Of a DNA stretch of 64,000 nt, positions 1 through 8,289 are shown in pieces. The stretch's first letter is position 1. Each line of letters begins with the position of its first letter. Location of the stretch: positions 992,001-1,056,000 of the forward strand of contig NC_091278.1 of the NCBI RefSeq assembly GCF_042100115.1. The letters run 5' to 3'. This DNA is from Alternaria dauci (Eukaryota; Ascomycota; Dothideomycetes; Pleosporales; Pleosporaceae). The notes under the pieces are model-generated. The model made no database searches and had not been told where the DNA came from. It saw only the letters and a program-made list of their open reading frames with translations. The translations under genes and the position numbers were made by a program.

Positions 1-398
1 TCTCTGTCCATATCTAATTCCCAGTCTTCCCTTTCGTAGTATTCCTCGTCACCTTCATCGATTCCTTCCCCCTCTCCATCTCCCAGGGGCTCCATACTAT
101 CGGACCTTACGTCGCAGTCTTGCTCTTCATTTCTTTGATCCAGGCCCAGCAAGTCTCCATCCACTGGACTCAGATCCCTCAGGTCGTCTTCTGACGCCTG
201 CGGTCCGTCATAGTATTCATGCAAAGACACACCAAGTGTGTAGCGAGCGGCTTCTCCGCGCCAACCCAGAGTATCGCGGCGCACGGTATTGGTGATTATG
301 GTTTTGAAAGAGGTCGCGTTTGAATTTGTGCTCTCGCGGATAGCGGCGATGCGATCGCGGATCCGGGCGAGGTAGAGGGCCGTCTGGTTGGGAGACAT
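1..398 (-). CDS. Acidic hypothetical protein, 3' end off the window
   Basis: An ATG at 398 opens a frame that stays open to the window edge (about 132 residues), so only the N-terminal part is visible. It starts MSPNQTALYLARIRDRIAAI, probably a helix, and continues through a mixed region containing RRDTLGWRGEAARYTLG. After about residue 75 it becomes strongly acidic, with runs of D and E around EGEGIDEGDEEYYERE. No transmembrane segment or signal peptide is visible. The start sits in a good context (CACAATGTC). I do not recognise the family, and the acidic tail could belong to a chromatin or ubiquitin-ligase accessory protein, but that is a guess. Confidence 0.55.
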   Translation of the reverse strand, partial: MSPNQTALYLARIRDRIAAIRESTNSNATSFKTIITNTVRRDTLGWRGEAARYTLGVSLHEYYDGPQASEDDLRDLSPVDGDLLGLDQRNEEQDCDVRSDSMEPLGDGEGEGIDEGDEEYYEREDWELDMDR

Positions 399-821
399 TG
401 TGGGAGGATGCGTCTGTGAAATGGATTGCGGGAGCCGTCACGCAGACGCTGTGTTTATCGACCTTGCAATGCACAGAACGATGGAAGTCGAATCGGAGCT
501 GATGGTTCGACGTCTTCTTGTCTATCCGATCGTGGACCAGCGATAGATGAGTCGCGTTTGTCGCTTCTGCTTGAGAAATGGAACCGGTTGTCGAATTATC
601 GGGCTGGCACTGTGCACGGTGGGCTTCTGAAGTTTGGAACCGAGTAAGGATATCCCATTGCTCGTGCGATGGTTGGCGGTTGAGCGTTCTCCAACTGTCA
701 AGTATCAGTGGGCTCTGACATTATTACCCGAATATTGGACCCTTATAACCATCGATCACATAAGCCACATATGCGATACGCGCCGTTTACGAGGATGTGT
801 TCCATTAGGGTATCCACAACA
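399..821. other. Intergenic region
   Basis: This gap lies between the start of the acidic gene and the end of gatB. Two overlapping plus-strand ORFs of 73 and 140 codons occur, but the longer one runs into the antisense of gatB exon 3 and neither looks like a protein. Nothing else was seen. Confidence 0.4.
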
Positions 822-2759
822 CTACTCTGCCTTTTCTCCTAGACCCAACAAGCTCAAAAGTACCTCTTTTGCCTTGTCTGGTTCAACACTCCCGTCCGGA
901 GCTCTAATCACCATCTGCCCTACGAACCATCCTACCTTCTTCACCTGGCCCTTCTCGGTGATGTCTCTCACCATGTCCGGCTTTTCTTCTAGCAGCGTTT
1001 GCGCCAACTTGACGTACTCTTCTTGGCTGAGTGGCTGCAGTAGAAGGTTCTCTTGATGTACGACTTCTGCTGCGCTGCGTGGATCGCCTTCGAATTTGAT
1101 GGCAAGCAGGCGTTTTGCGGAAGGCGACGTGACTTCTCTGCGAAGCACGTGTGAAATGACACTAGCAAGATAGTTGGCTGGAACGCGGTCAGGGTCCCAA
1201 GGTTCATCTTGGAAGAGAGAGCCAAGCTCCATCAGCACCCTTGAGCAGCGTCAGTCTGAAGTGTTCCATATCACAGTTGGCGAACTTACCAGTTCCCAGT
1301 GATCTTGCCCAATGTTGCTAGCGGAACATCCTTCTCGTTTTGCTCAGTTTCTACTAGGCAGCGAACAACGTCTGCGAAATACTCCAAGCGTTCACCATCG
1401 TCGAGAGAGAGGAGTGTGATGGCGTCTTTGGTGGTGAGCCCGTAGGTGTTTGCGAGTAGATTAACAGTCACATCGGGGAGCTTTGGCAGGGTATTTCGGA
1501 GGTGTTCGACAAGGTCCTGAAATGATTAGCAAAACGTTCGTACTGATAAAGACTTTGAAACATACAGTCCCGATAAAGACAGGAGCTATATCCGGATCTG
1601 GCATGTAGCGGTAGTCAATCTCGCCCTCTTTGCCTCGCAGACGTTTCGTGGTCTTGCTGCCGAGAGTCCATCCGCGTGTCTCGCCCTCAACAACACCGCC
1701 ACTTTCGAGGAGGTCGATTTGTCGATCACGCTCAGCGATGATAGCATCTTCGACAGCCTTGGTGCTTGACAAGTTCTTGATCTCAGTCCGCTGGCCCAAC
1801 CCAGTAACACCAGAGTATGAGTGGCTAGCTTCGGACGACTCCCCTCCACGTTGGCGAACGGATACGTTGACATCAGCACGCAGTCCTCCCAACTCCATGC
1901 CCGTTGTACAGGCGTTGACAGCCTTGAGTGTGTTTTGTATTTTGCGAACGACGACGGCTGCAACTGTGGGGTCGTGGATCTGAGGGAGGGTAATGATTTC
2001 GATCAGAGGATGCGAGACGCGATTAAAGTCGAGCAGGTGGGTCGAAGGAGGCTGCTGCACAGTCTTTGCGGTATCCTGCTCCATCTGGATCTGCTTGATG
2101 CCAATGTCAAAGGGCTCTGGCTGCGGGGCAGCGCCAGGCGGAAAGTCATGAGGGTAGAGGGTGATTTTTCCATTCTTCGCAAAAGGCTCGTAGTACTGCG
2201 TGATCTGGTATCCAGCGGGCTGATCTTGGTAGAAGTAGTGCTTGCGGTCGAAGCTGCTCTTATGCTGAATCTCGCAGTCGAAGGCTATGGCGGCGCGCAG
2301 GGCGGGGAGGAGGGTCTCTTTCTGGAAGTGAGGCTGAGTGCCAGGAAATGCGACGTCGAATAGAGAGACATGGGTATTTGGTAATTCGCTGATCGAGGTC
2401 GCAGCACTGGAGAAGAGCTTCCGCGCAGTGTTGAGTTCGGCATGGACTTCGATTCCGACTGTCAGCTCCCACTTCTCTAGTCGTGCATCTTTGCCTTTTT
2501 TCGAAGATTTTGATGCGCCACTAGAGGCGCTCTTGTCTTTCTTCTGTTGCTTTGCGGCGTCTTTCAGCAACTTGCGGAAGGCGGTGCCATCTTGAGGTGG
2601 TGGTGGCTGCGTCTCAGTCTGGAGAGATCGTGTCGTGTGACGCGTCGGTAGGCGTAGGGTACCCAATTGGGACTGTCTGACTCGGCGCAGACATGATTGA
2701 CATATGAACGGCTGTTTTGAGGCTGTCGCAAGGGTATTGCAGGTAGTGCGGGCGAACAT
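822..2759 (-). CDS. gatB: Glutamyl-tRNA(Gln) amidotransferase subunit B, mitochondrial
   Basis: GatB is a subunit of the GatCAB/GatFAB complex that converts Glu-tRNA(Gln) to Gln-tRNA(Gln) in mitochondria. Three exons (2759-1566, 1516-1290, 1239-822) join in frame to 612 residues. Residues 1-50 form an R/S/T-rich presequence starting [10 protein letters not shown] with almost no acids. The catalytic cradle follows with the family signature GIEVHAEL, then DYRYMPDPD near residue 385. The C-terminal YqeY-like tail domain ([19 protein letters not shown]) contacts the tRNA. Intron 1 starts GTATGT and ends TTTCAG; intron 2 starts GTAAGT and ends CTCAAG. The ATG at 2759 is chosen over an upstream in-frame reading because the presequence begins there. 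Confidence 0.93.
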
Positions 2760-3024
2760 GGCGTGAAGTCTGGCGAGCAGCAGTTCCGATGCCCTGCACT
2801 GTTGCGGACGGTCTGTGCTCACCTCCGACTGGCCGTGGATCAGCGACACACGACATCATCAATCCAATACTTCAACGCCAGGGTGTGAATTCTCCGCCAA
2901 CGCCAAAACCTCTCGCGTCGCTTGTTCCAGTCAGAAATGTTTCGGCGCCGGCCGAAAGGTCGTCGTGGTCGACGGGACTTGCCAGCTTGACCTACGCGGC
3001 ACCGCATCCACGACCGATCGTTGC

Positions 3025-3351
3025 CTACGTCACCTTGTCAAGTAACTTCTGGAGCTTCCTGATCGACCACTCAAGGAGGGCTTGCCTTTTCCCTGGCCTT
3101 CTTCGCTTCGCTCTCTCGAGATTGATAAGGTAAAGGTTGGATGCGACTGTGAATGGGTTCTCAGTCGCCGACTGGGGCGAATCTGACCGGTATGAGCTTT
3201 CAACAGCGCCGCGCGTCTCCGGCGCTGTACTTCCGATACTTGCATGCACAGTCGTCGGCGCGTATATGTGGACGTAACAAGTCACGTTCTGAAAGAAAGT
3301 GTGCTCACCCTCGTTAGGGCGAGGAACGTCGGAACTATCGACGTTTGCCAT
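3025..3351 (-). CDS. Small basic-tailed protein, array member G
   Basis: This 108-residue ORF is the last of seven same-strand ORFs. It starts MANVDSSDVP, has a polar S/T/P-rich first two thirds, a basic patch (NLERAKRRRPGKRQ) and an amphipathic tail, LLEWSIRKLQKLLDKVT. That order (polar head, K/R-rich helix, short hydrophobic-basic end) is shared by the other members, which is why I treat it as a paralogue. Its ATG lies inside the end of member F, overlapping it by 17 nt in another frame. Alternatives are a spliced second exon of F, or a chance ORF. A possible GTGAGC donor follows its start, but I could not build a convincing spliced form. Function unknown. Confidence 0.4.
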   Translation of the reverse strand: MANVDSSDVPRPNEGEHTFFQNVTCYVHIYAPTTVHASIGSTAPETRGAVESSYRSDSPQSATENPFTVASNLYLINLERAKRRRPGKRQALLEWSIRKLQKLLDKVT

Positions 3352-3577
3352 GCGACTCGCTTCGTCTGTCTTTCTTCTTGTGCATACGAGCCTTCAATCT
3401 CTTCAGACGATTGCGACACCTTTGCCACGCCTCTTCGTCGCTAGGATTGTCGGCGGCGTGCTTGAACTGCCCAGGATGCACGTACACTCCTGGCCAAAGG
3501 CTAAAGTCGGCCTCGGAGGGATGGCTTGTGTCCTGAGAGAATCGCACACTACGACTACTGCGAACACTGGCCCCCAT
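3335..3577 (-). CDS. Small basic-tailed protein, array member F
   Basis: This 80-residue ORF starts MGASVRSSRS. After a polar head it carries WPGVYVHPGQF, then NPSDEEAWQ leading into a very basic helix (RCRNRLKRLKARMHKKKDRR) and ends HGKRR. The acidic lead-in followed by a K/R/Q helix matches members C, D and E (LTAGQKEAL, LTPEEIAKQ, SPEDIRAQ). It lacks the final hydrophobic tail of its neighbours, so it may be truncated or may continue by splicing into G. The gap to member E upstream is 85 nt. No signal peptide or membrane segment is seen. Function unknown. Confidence 0.4.
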   Translation of the reverse strand: MGASVRSSRSVRFSQDTSHPSEADFSLWPGVYVHPGQFKHAADNPSDEEAWQRCRNRLKRLKARMHKKKDRRSESHGKRR

Positions 3578-3662
3578 ACGTGCGACCTTAGAAGGATCTT
3601 GGGTCTAAGCCTGCTGGAAGGACTGCGAATCCTGGACGCAACACGAGGAACCAACAAATGAC

Positions 3663-4052
3663 TCAGAACTTGCCCTTGACAATGTTTTCTGCCACGGCTT
3701 TGACGCTGTTGAACAATTTCCTTGCCTTATCCTTCCTCTCTTTCTTCTTCTGCGCTCTCGCTTCTGATTGCTGCTTTTGCGCCCGAATATCCTCTGGTGA
3801 GCGAGTGTCTGGCTGTGCTGGAGGACCTGAAGGGTTGGAAGAGCCTATAGCGGCTGGCTGGGGTCCGGCGGCAAAGTCAGTATACGTAAAGTCGCGTTCT
3901 GTTGAGTGACCGTTTCTCGACTCGGCACCACAGTCTCCAGATGTCGTTCCGTGATCACCTCCCGATGTAGTCCCGCCGTCTGCTGCCGACGTTGTACCGC
4001 AATCACCTGACGATGTCGTTCCACAATCTCCGAAGGATGAGTAAGAATCCAT
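3663..4052 (-). CDS. Small Gly/Asp/Cys-repeat protein with basic tail, array member E
   Basis: A 129-residue ORF with ATG start MDSYSSFGDCG. Residues 8-42 are about four copies of an eight-residue repeat (GDCGTTSS and variants). A short linker with GSSNPSGPPAQPDT follows, then SPEDIRAQ and a K/R/Q-rich helix (ARAQKKKERKDKARK) and a hydrophobic-basic end, VKAVAENIVKGKF. Member A ends similarly (ILNGKF). The ORF begins 29 nt after the stop of member D on the same strand. No signal peptide is visible, so it is probably intracellular, and the basic helix could bind nucleic acid (inference). Function unknown. Confidence 0.5.
   Translation of the reverse strand: MDSYSSFGDCGTTSSGDCGTTSAADGGTTSGGDHGTTSGDCGAESRNGHSTERDFTYTDFAAGPQPAAIGSSNPSGPPAQPDTRSPEDIRAQKQQSEARAQKKKERKDKARKLFNSVKAVAENIVKGKF
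3927..4031 (-). repeat. 24-nt coding tandem repeat in array member E
   Basis: About four degenerate copies encode GDCGTTSS, GDCGTTSA, ADGGTTSG and GDHGTTSG. The reading frame is kept through all copies, which supports real coding use. Confidence 0.7.
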
Positions 4053-4081
4053 TCAGAGCCTGGATGATACGATGCGGCAGC

Positions 4082-4504
4082 TCAAAGATGGAGCTTGAGC
4101 GTTAGCCACGCCACGGCGAATCGAAGCTTCTCCCTCCTCTTGGTGGCTTCGTGGTGCTTTCTTTTGACAGAAGTAGCAATCTCAGCTCGCACTTTTCTTC
4201 GCTGTTTTTTCTTCTCTTCTCGTTCTTTAAGCCTGCGTTCACGTTCCGCGTTTTGCTCAGCTGTCCAAGCTCCCTGCTTAGCTATCTCCTCAGGTGTCAG
4301 AGCGGAATTGTTAACAACAGATTGTGGGATGAAGATAGTTCCTGAGTCTCCTGTCGCGTAGTAGTTGCCACCGTCTCCCGCGTGATGGGAAGTATACGTT
4401 GTGCCTCCGTCTCCTGCGTGGTGAGAAGTGTCACAATAAGAAGTACCCGAGTCTGCAAATGAGCTGCTACCGCCACAATCGCCAGCGTCGCCACAATCCG
4501 CCAT
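4082..4504 (-). CDS. Small Gly/Asp/Cys-repeat protein with basic tail, array member D
   Basis: A 140-residue ORF starting MADCGDAGDCGG. The head is rich in G, D, S, T, H and C and holds two copies of TSHHAGDGG plus several GDxG units like those in member E. The second half starts LTPEEIAKQ and forms a long charged helix (ERERRLKEREEKKKQRR), ending in WLTLKLHL. Member C ends almost the same way (LLKLKLHR). Its ATG lies 15 nt after the TAG of member C. The head and tail similarities to C and E are direct evidence of a paralogous family. Function unknown. Confidence 0.52.
   Translation of the reverse strand: MADCGDAGDCGGSSSFADSGTSYCDTSHHAGDGGTTYTSHHAGDGGNYYATGDSGTIFIPQSVVNNSALTPEEIAKQGAWTAEQNAERERRLKEREEKKKQRRKVRAEIATSVKRKHHEATKRREKLRFAVAWLTLKLHL
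4368..4429 (-). repeat. Direct repeat of 26 bp, period 36, in array member D
   Basis: Units 4368-4393 and 4404-4429 differ at 4 of 26 positions and encode the two TSHHAGDGG copies. The 36-nt period keeps the frame. Confidence 0.75.
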
Positions 4505-4519
4505 ACACTGACTTCAAAC

Positions 4520-4834
4520 CTAGCGATGAAGTTTCAGCTTTAGCAAGGTTACGTATAGACGAAGTTTGGCCTTCTTGCTAGTCGTGTCGGATAGCTTGGC
4601 CTTGGTCTCGGACCAGGCTCTGTATCGGATCTCCCTTTTCTGTCGCTTCTGCTCTTCGCGCAGCTCTTGCTTCTTCTTCAGTGCCTCCTTTTGCCCTGCA
4701 GTGAGCTGGCGAGGGGGAGCGCTAGGTACGGATGTAGTTATCCCGCTAGAAGTGCCGGAAGCTGGACTTGTGATTGCTTGCGCAGATGTCGCACAAGAAC
4801 TAGCTCCACAAGACGTATGGGTGGCAGAGCTCAT
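4520..4834 (-). CDS. Small S/T/C-headed protein with basic tail, array member C
   Basis: A 104-residue ORF starting MSSATHTSCGASSCATS. The head is S/T/A/C-rich, as in member B. LTAGQKEAL begins a charged helix (KKKQELREEQKRQKREIR), and the protein ends LYVTLLKLKLHR. The frame is also open upstream of this ATG, but that part overlaps member B in another frame and lacks family features, so the ATG at 4834 is preferred. It lies 16 nt after the stop of B. A CAG sits 6 nt before the ATG and could act as a splice acceptor. Function unknown. Confidence 0.5.
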   Translation of the reverse strand: MSSATHTSCGASSCATSAQAITSPASGTSSGITTSVPSAPPRQLTAGQKEALKKKQELREEQKRQKREIRYRAWSETKAKLSDTTSKKAKLRLYVTLLKLKLHR

Positions 4835-4850
4835 AAAGAACTGGTGTTGT

Positions 4851-5120
4851 CTACCACAGACGAAGAATGCCCAAGAGACCGGCGAACTTGGCGCGCAGTC
4901 CCTTCTTCGACTTGCGGGTTGCTTTCTTCTCGGCCTTGATTTCGAGACGCCTGAGCTTGCGTTGTCTTCGCTCCTCGATGATTCTTCTTCTCTCGCGGGG
5001 TTCAAGTGGGTTGGTAAGTGCCGGTCGATTGCTTGAGAGAGTTCGACCCTGTCCTTGGGCTGGACCTGGAAGTGCAGCACAAGACACAGCGCTTGTTACA
5101 GACGTAGCAGTCGTGCTCAT
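4851..5120 (-). CDS. Small S/T-headed protein with basic tail, array member B
   Basis: An 89-residue ORF. The first true ATG is at 5120 (MSTTATSVTSAVSCAAL). The head resembles that of member C. LEPRERRRIIEERRQRKLRR forms a very basic helix, followed by KKATRKSKKG and a hydrophobic end, FAGLLGILRLW. The gap to the stop of member A is 38 nt. Function unknown. The strongly basic composition with no acidic balance suggests binding to nucleic acid or an acidic membrane (inference only). Confidence 0.5.
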   Translation of the reverse strand: MSTTATSVTSAVSCAALPGPAQGQGRTLSSNRPALTNPLEPRERRRIIEERRQRKLRRLEIKAEKKATRKSKKGLRAKFAGLLGILRLW

Positions 5121-5158
5121 AAACACACTCGAGCCTTCCGATGGAGGCGTTTCAGTTG

Positions 5159-5476
5159 TCAGAATTTGCCGTTCAAGATTCTTTTCAACTTAAGGTGAAG
5201 CTTGTCAAGCGTGCTTGGAGAAGATGTGATTCCGTTACGGGCCCAGTTCTTCCTCTGCGCCTTTCGTGAACGTGTCTTCTCAAACTTGCGGAGCCGCTGA
5301 CGGGCAACGTGCAGTCTCTGGTGCGAAGTGAGTGGTCGACCAGAGTACGAGTGTGTTCTGGGGTTGTGGCCTTGGTCGAAGATGGTGCGGCGTCTGCGGA
5401 TGACACTTGGCCGATGTGAGTGCGCGTGGCGCTTAGGTCGAGCTGGGTTGTTGTAAGGTCGAACGTCAAATGGCAT
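5159..5476 (-). CDS. Small basic protein, array member A (promoter-proximal)
   Basis: A 105-residue ORF from the ATG at 5476 (MPFDVRPYNNPARPKRHAHS). The frame stays open upstream to a TAG but has no other ATG, so the 145-codon version would need a GTG start. PLTSHQRLHVARQRLRKFEK and SRKAQRKN form the basic helix, and the end LHLKLKRILNGKF joins features of C/D (LKLH) and E (GKF). Being first in the array, it would lie nearest any shared promoter in 5477-6252. Its head has R, H, P and Y instead of S, T and C, so it is the most divergent member. Function unknown. Confidence 0.45.
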   Translation of the reverse strand: MPFDVRPYNNPARPKRHAHSHRPSVIRRRRTIFDQGHNPRTHSYSGRPLTSHQRLHVARQRLRKFEKTRSRKAQRKNWARNGITSSPSTLDKLHLKLKRILNGKF

Positions 5477-6252
5477 GTACCCAGTGAGTGCAGTGATGCA
5501 TGTATTGTAGTTGTCGTTCAATGACCTATTGTTGTAGTTGTAGGGTACGGAATGATAAAGGCGACGCGGTGAGGATTGCCTGTAGAGGCTGTACACCGTA
5601 CAAACGCACCGATGTCGATGTTTAGGGTGATGGAGTCGAGGAGATGTACAGGTTGCTAACGACTAGTATGCCGCGGTGGCAATGAGGATGTACTATGATA
5701 ATTGTGTGATAGCCAACGATGCCTCGCTGTGGCTCGATGATCATGTGTAAAGGTATGTTGTGGTGGAAGTGTGATGGGGGGTGTTTGTTTGGGTCTCACG
5801 CTGGATGAGAAGATACGTGCTTGTCGTGGCTACCTTGAAGGCTAGGGTGCACAGGACCTCTGGCAGGCTCTAACTCCATGTATAAGGGCATGGCTACTGG
5901 TCCTTTCCACCCCACGGAGAATGAGCGTTGTAACGACGCAGAAGGTGCGATGAACCGGCACAAACCTGACCGAATAGTCATACTGATGCGCTGCCACTTG
6001 TTAGCGGCTCTGTTCAATGGCTGCACTAAAGGTATTTCACTATGAAGTCCAAAAAGCTCACAGCACACATCATTGTAATTTGAGACAGAGATCAAGGGAA
6101 TGGTCTCTTTGAAGATTTTCTTGGACTCTCCTAGAATAATGTTGTCATTCTTTCGTAAAGATGTTGTTTAAAGCCAAAGGGTATAACATTCCTGCATGTA
6201 GTCTCGCCTACATACAGCATCCGATCATTTGTTGATATTTCAAAAACAACAT
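5477..6252. other. Intergenic region upstream of the small-ORF array
   Basis: About 0.8 kb lies between the array and the 3' end of the phosphatase gene. It is the obvious place for a single promoter driving the array toward lower coordinates. A 99-codon minus-strand ORF at 5796-6095 shows no protein-like features. No motif was identified with confidence. Confidence 0.35.
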
Positions 6253-7596
6253 TCAGAAGACAAACTTGCGATCACCCATCATTCCCCAGAGTTCCTCTAC
6301 CACGGCTTTTTGATCCTCTGGCGTGGCATGGCGCACAGCGAAGTATAGACGACCCTCGAGCGTTGGATTCCAATCACCAGGGTTAGCGCTCGCGACGATA
6401 CCCCCAGCCTCTTCTAGAATGCACCATCCAGCAGCCACGTCCCAAGACCAAACTCCACCTTCCCAGAACGCATCAAGCATTCCGTGTGCAACGTAGCAAA
6501 AGTCCAATGCCGCAGAGCCATTAGACCGTACCGACTTGCACATGGCACCGCCTTCATCTTTGGAGGTCAGGAGAGTGTTATGGATAGAGGTGCGCAGTGC
6601 CCAGTTCGCTCCTTTGCGCTGGTTACCCCACTCGATAGCCATCAAGCAGGAGTTGAGTGAAGGCATTGGCTTCGGCTTCTGCTGAACTGGAAGCCTCATC
6701 GTGTTCCCGGTAGTAGGCCTCGTCAAGAATGCGCCCTGGCCCCTGACCGCGTGGTACATGTCTCCGCGAAAGGGATTGAACACGACACCGACAACAGGCT
6801 TCTTGTTGAGCGTCAAGGCCAGAGAGACTGCGCAATTGGGAACACCCTGGGTGAAATTTAGGGTGCCGTCGATCGGATCAACCACGAAGGTTGGTGCGTC
6901 TGCCAGCTTCGTCCCGGCTTTGAATGTCTCTTCTCCGAGGAAGTAGAAAGAGGGGTAGGCCTTTTGCAGGCGATCCTCGGCCATGTTCTCAATCTGCTTG
7001 TCGAATACGGTGACGATGTCAGATGTGTTGTTTTTGTATTGGGCTGTCATGATGAGGGAGTATTCCGCTGCCACCATGATATTGCCTGCCTCGGTGGCAA
7101 TATCGATGAGTACACTCTCGATTTCTTTGAGGTCCTGATGTGTGAGGCCGTATTTGACTAGTGTGGCATTGAAGTCGGTCGACGGGGCTGGGATTGAGGT
7201 TACACGAGAGCGTGTGGTCGCTGACAGCAAGGCAGATAGCGTGCTGGTCAGGACTGGTCGTTTGAGTAGAGAGGCCATTGTGGTAGTTTGAGCGAGACTA
7301 TTAATTCTGGATCTGTAGAAAGTCGTGCCTGGAGTCTTTGAAGGTAGTGAGTGGGTGTGGAATTGGGGGTTGTCGTGGAGTCTAGAAGAACTCGATCGGC
7401 TTGGTTTTAACTGCAGCCCAGCACTTGCGTGGTGCTGCAGTGATAGTAGCCGAGTAGTCGCACTGTGTAGTGACTTTGCTTGTAGTTGTTGTTTGCTTAC
7501 GCCCAGTCCGAGCTGCCAGCGACCTTGAGTGAGAATAGTTCGCAGTGTGAAAGGATTTGAGAATGTTGCCAGACGCGACGGGGTTACAGGCGGCAT
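6253..7596 (-). CDS. Inositol monophosphatase-like phosphatase
   Basis: A Mg-dependent phosphatase of the inositol monophosphatase superfamily; fungal relatives hydrolyse inositol phosphates or related substrates. All metal-site motifs are present: GEET, DPIDGTLNF and WDVAAG. The frame is a single exon of 447 codons from 7596, but the best start by context (CACAATGGC) and family length is the ATG at 7278, giving 341 residues from MASLLKRPVL. The extra 106 residues upstream contain no acids for about 74 residues and are rich in R, S, T and L, like a mitochondrial presequence. Two isoforms from two starts are therefore possible. Exact substrate unknown. Confidence 0.85.
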   Translation of the reverse strand: MPPVTPSRLATFSNPFTLRTILTQGRWQLGLGVSKQQLQAKSLHSATTRLLSLQHHASAGLQLKPSRSSSSRLHDNPQFHTHSLPSKTPGTTFYRSRINSLAQTTTMASLLKRPVLTSTLSALLSATTRSRVTSIPAPSTDFNATLVKYGLTHQDLKEIESVLIDIATEAGNIMVAAEYSLIMTAQYKNNTSDIVTVFDKQIENMAEDRLQKAYPSFYFLGEETFKAGTKLADAPTFVVDPIDGTLNFTQGVPNCAVSLALTLNKKPVVGVVFNPFRGDMYHAVRGQGAFLTRPTTGNTMRLPVQQKPKPMPSLNSCLMAIEWGNQRKGANWALRTSIHNTLLTSKDEGGAMCKSVRSNGSAALDFCYVAHGMLDAFWEGGVWSWDVAAGWCILEEAGGIVASANPGDWNPTLEGRLYFAVRHATPEDQKAVVEELWGMMGDRKFVF

Positions 7597-8289
7597 CGAG
7601 TCAGAACTATGGCAAAATTGTATACTGTGGATGGTTTGTTAATACACGAAATAATCTAGCGTGAACGGCCATTTCTTCTTTGTCGTAAGAAAGTTATGGG
7701 AGTAAGGAAGCGTAAGTGACAGCTTGTGTATACATGACCGTTGCTTTAGACTGAGCTCAACGGGCCTAGGTCTTATCATGTCTCCGATTAGGTCCGAATA
7801 AACACAGTTCATGGTTCTCGCTAAGACTAGATGGTCTTGTAGACATCCGAGGTCTGTGGCAGCCGATTTGTTCCGTTGTGCTCAGAGCTCTGTCGAGGCC
7901 CGGACTCCAGAACCATTACCGCAAGTGAAGTGTGAGTACCTTTGACTGTCCTTGAACAGGATCGTTGTAGACCACTACGTATGCCGTCAGCGATGAAGTG
8001 GGGGAGTGAAAGCCTAGACAGGCTGAGAGGAAGCTCAACAGCTGGTGCACGTCCCTCCTCTCAGCGGATCCTCATCTGCACCGGGTCTCCGGCCAGACAA
8101 CACACGCAGCGATCCTGCTTCTGATTCACCAAGACGGCGATCGTAAACATACATAGTAGAAAGAGATAGTCTTGGGCACCACAAGGATGCTTGCATAGGA
8201 CTCTCGGGTTCCATCGCGTGTAACCATCGTTTGCCTCACCAGACGACGTCATCGCCAGCAACGTACACAGCCAGAACAACAACAACAAG
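7597..8289. other. Divergent intergenic region
   Basis: About 0.7 kb separates the phosphatase and the F-box-like gene, which read away from each other, so it should hold both promoters. A CAACAACAACAAG stretch lies just before the downstream ATG. No other feature was recognised. Confidence 0.35.

Noticed and set aside
1821..2363. 180-codon plus-strand ORF
   Set aside because: Antisense of gatB exon 1.
4566..5036. 156-codon plus-strand ORF opposite array members B and C
   Set aside because: Cysteine/serine-rich shadow of the K/R/E-rich helices; the minus-strand ORFs share family features and it does not.
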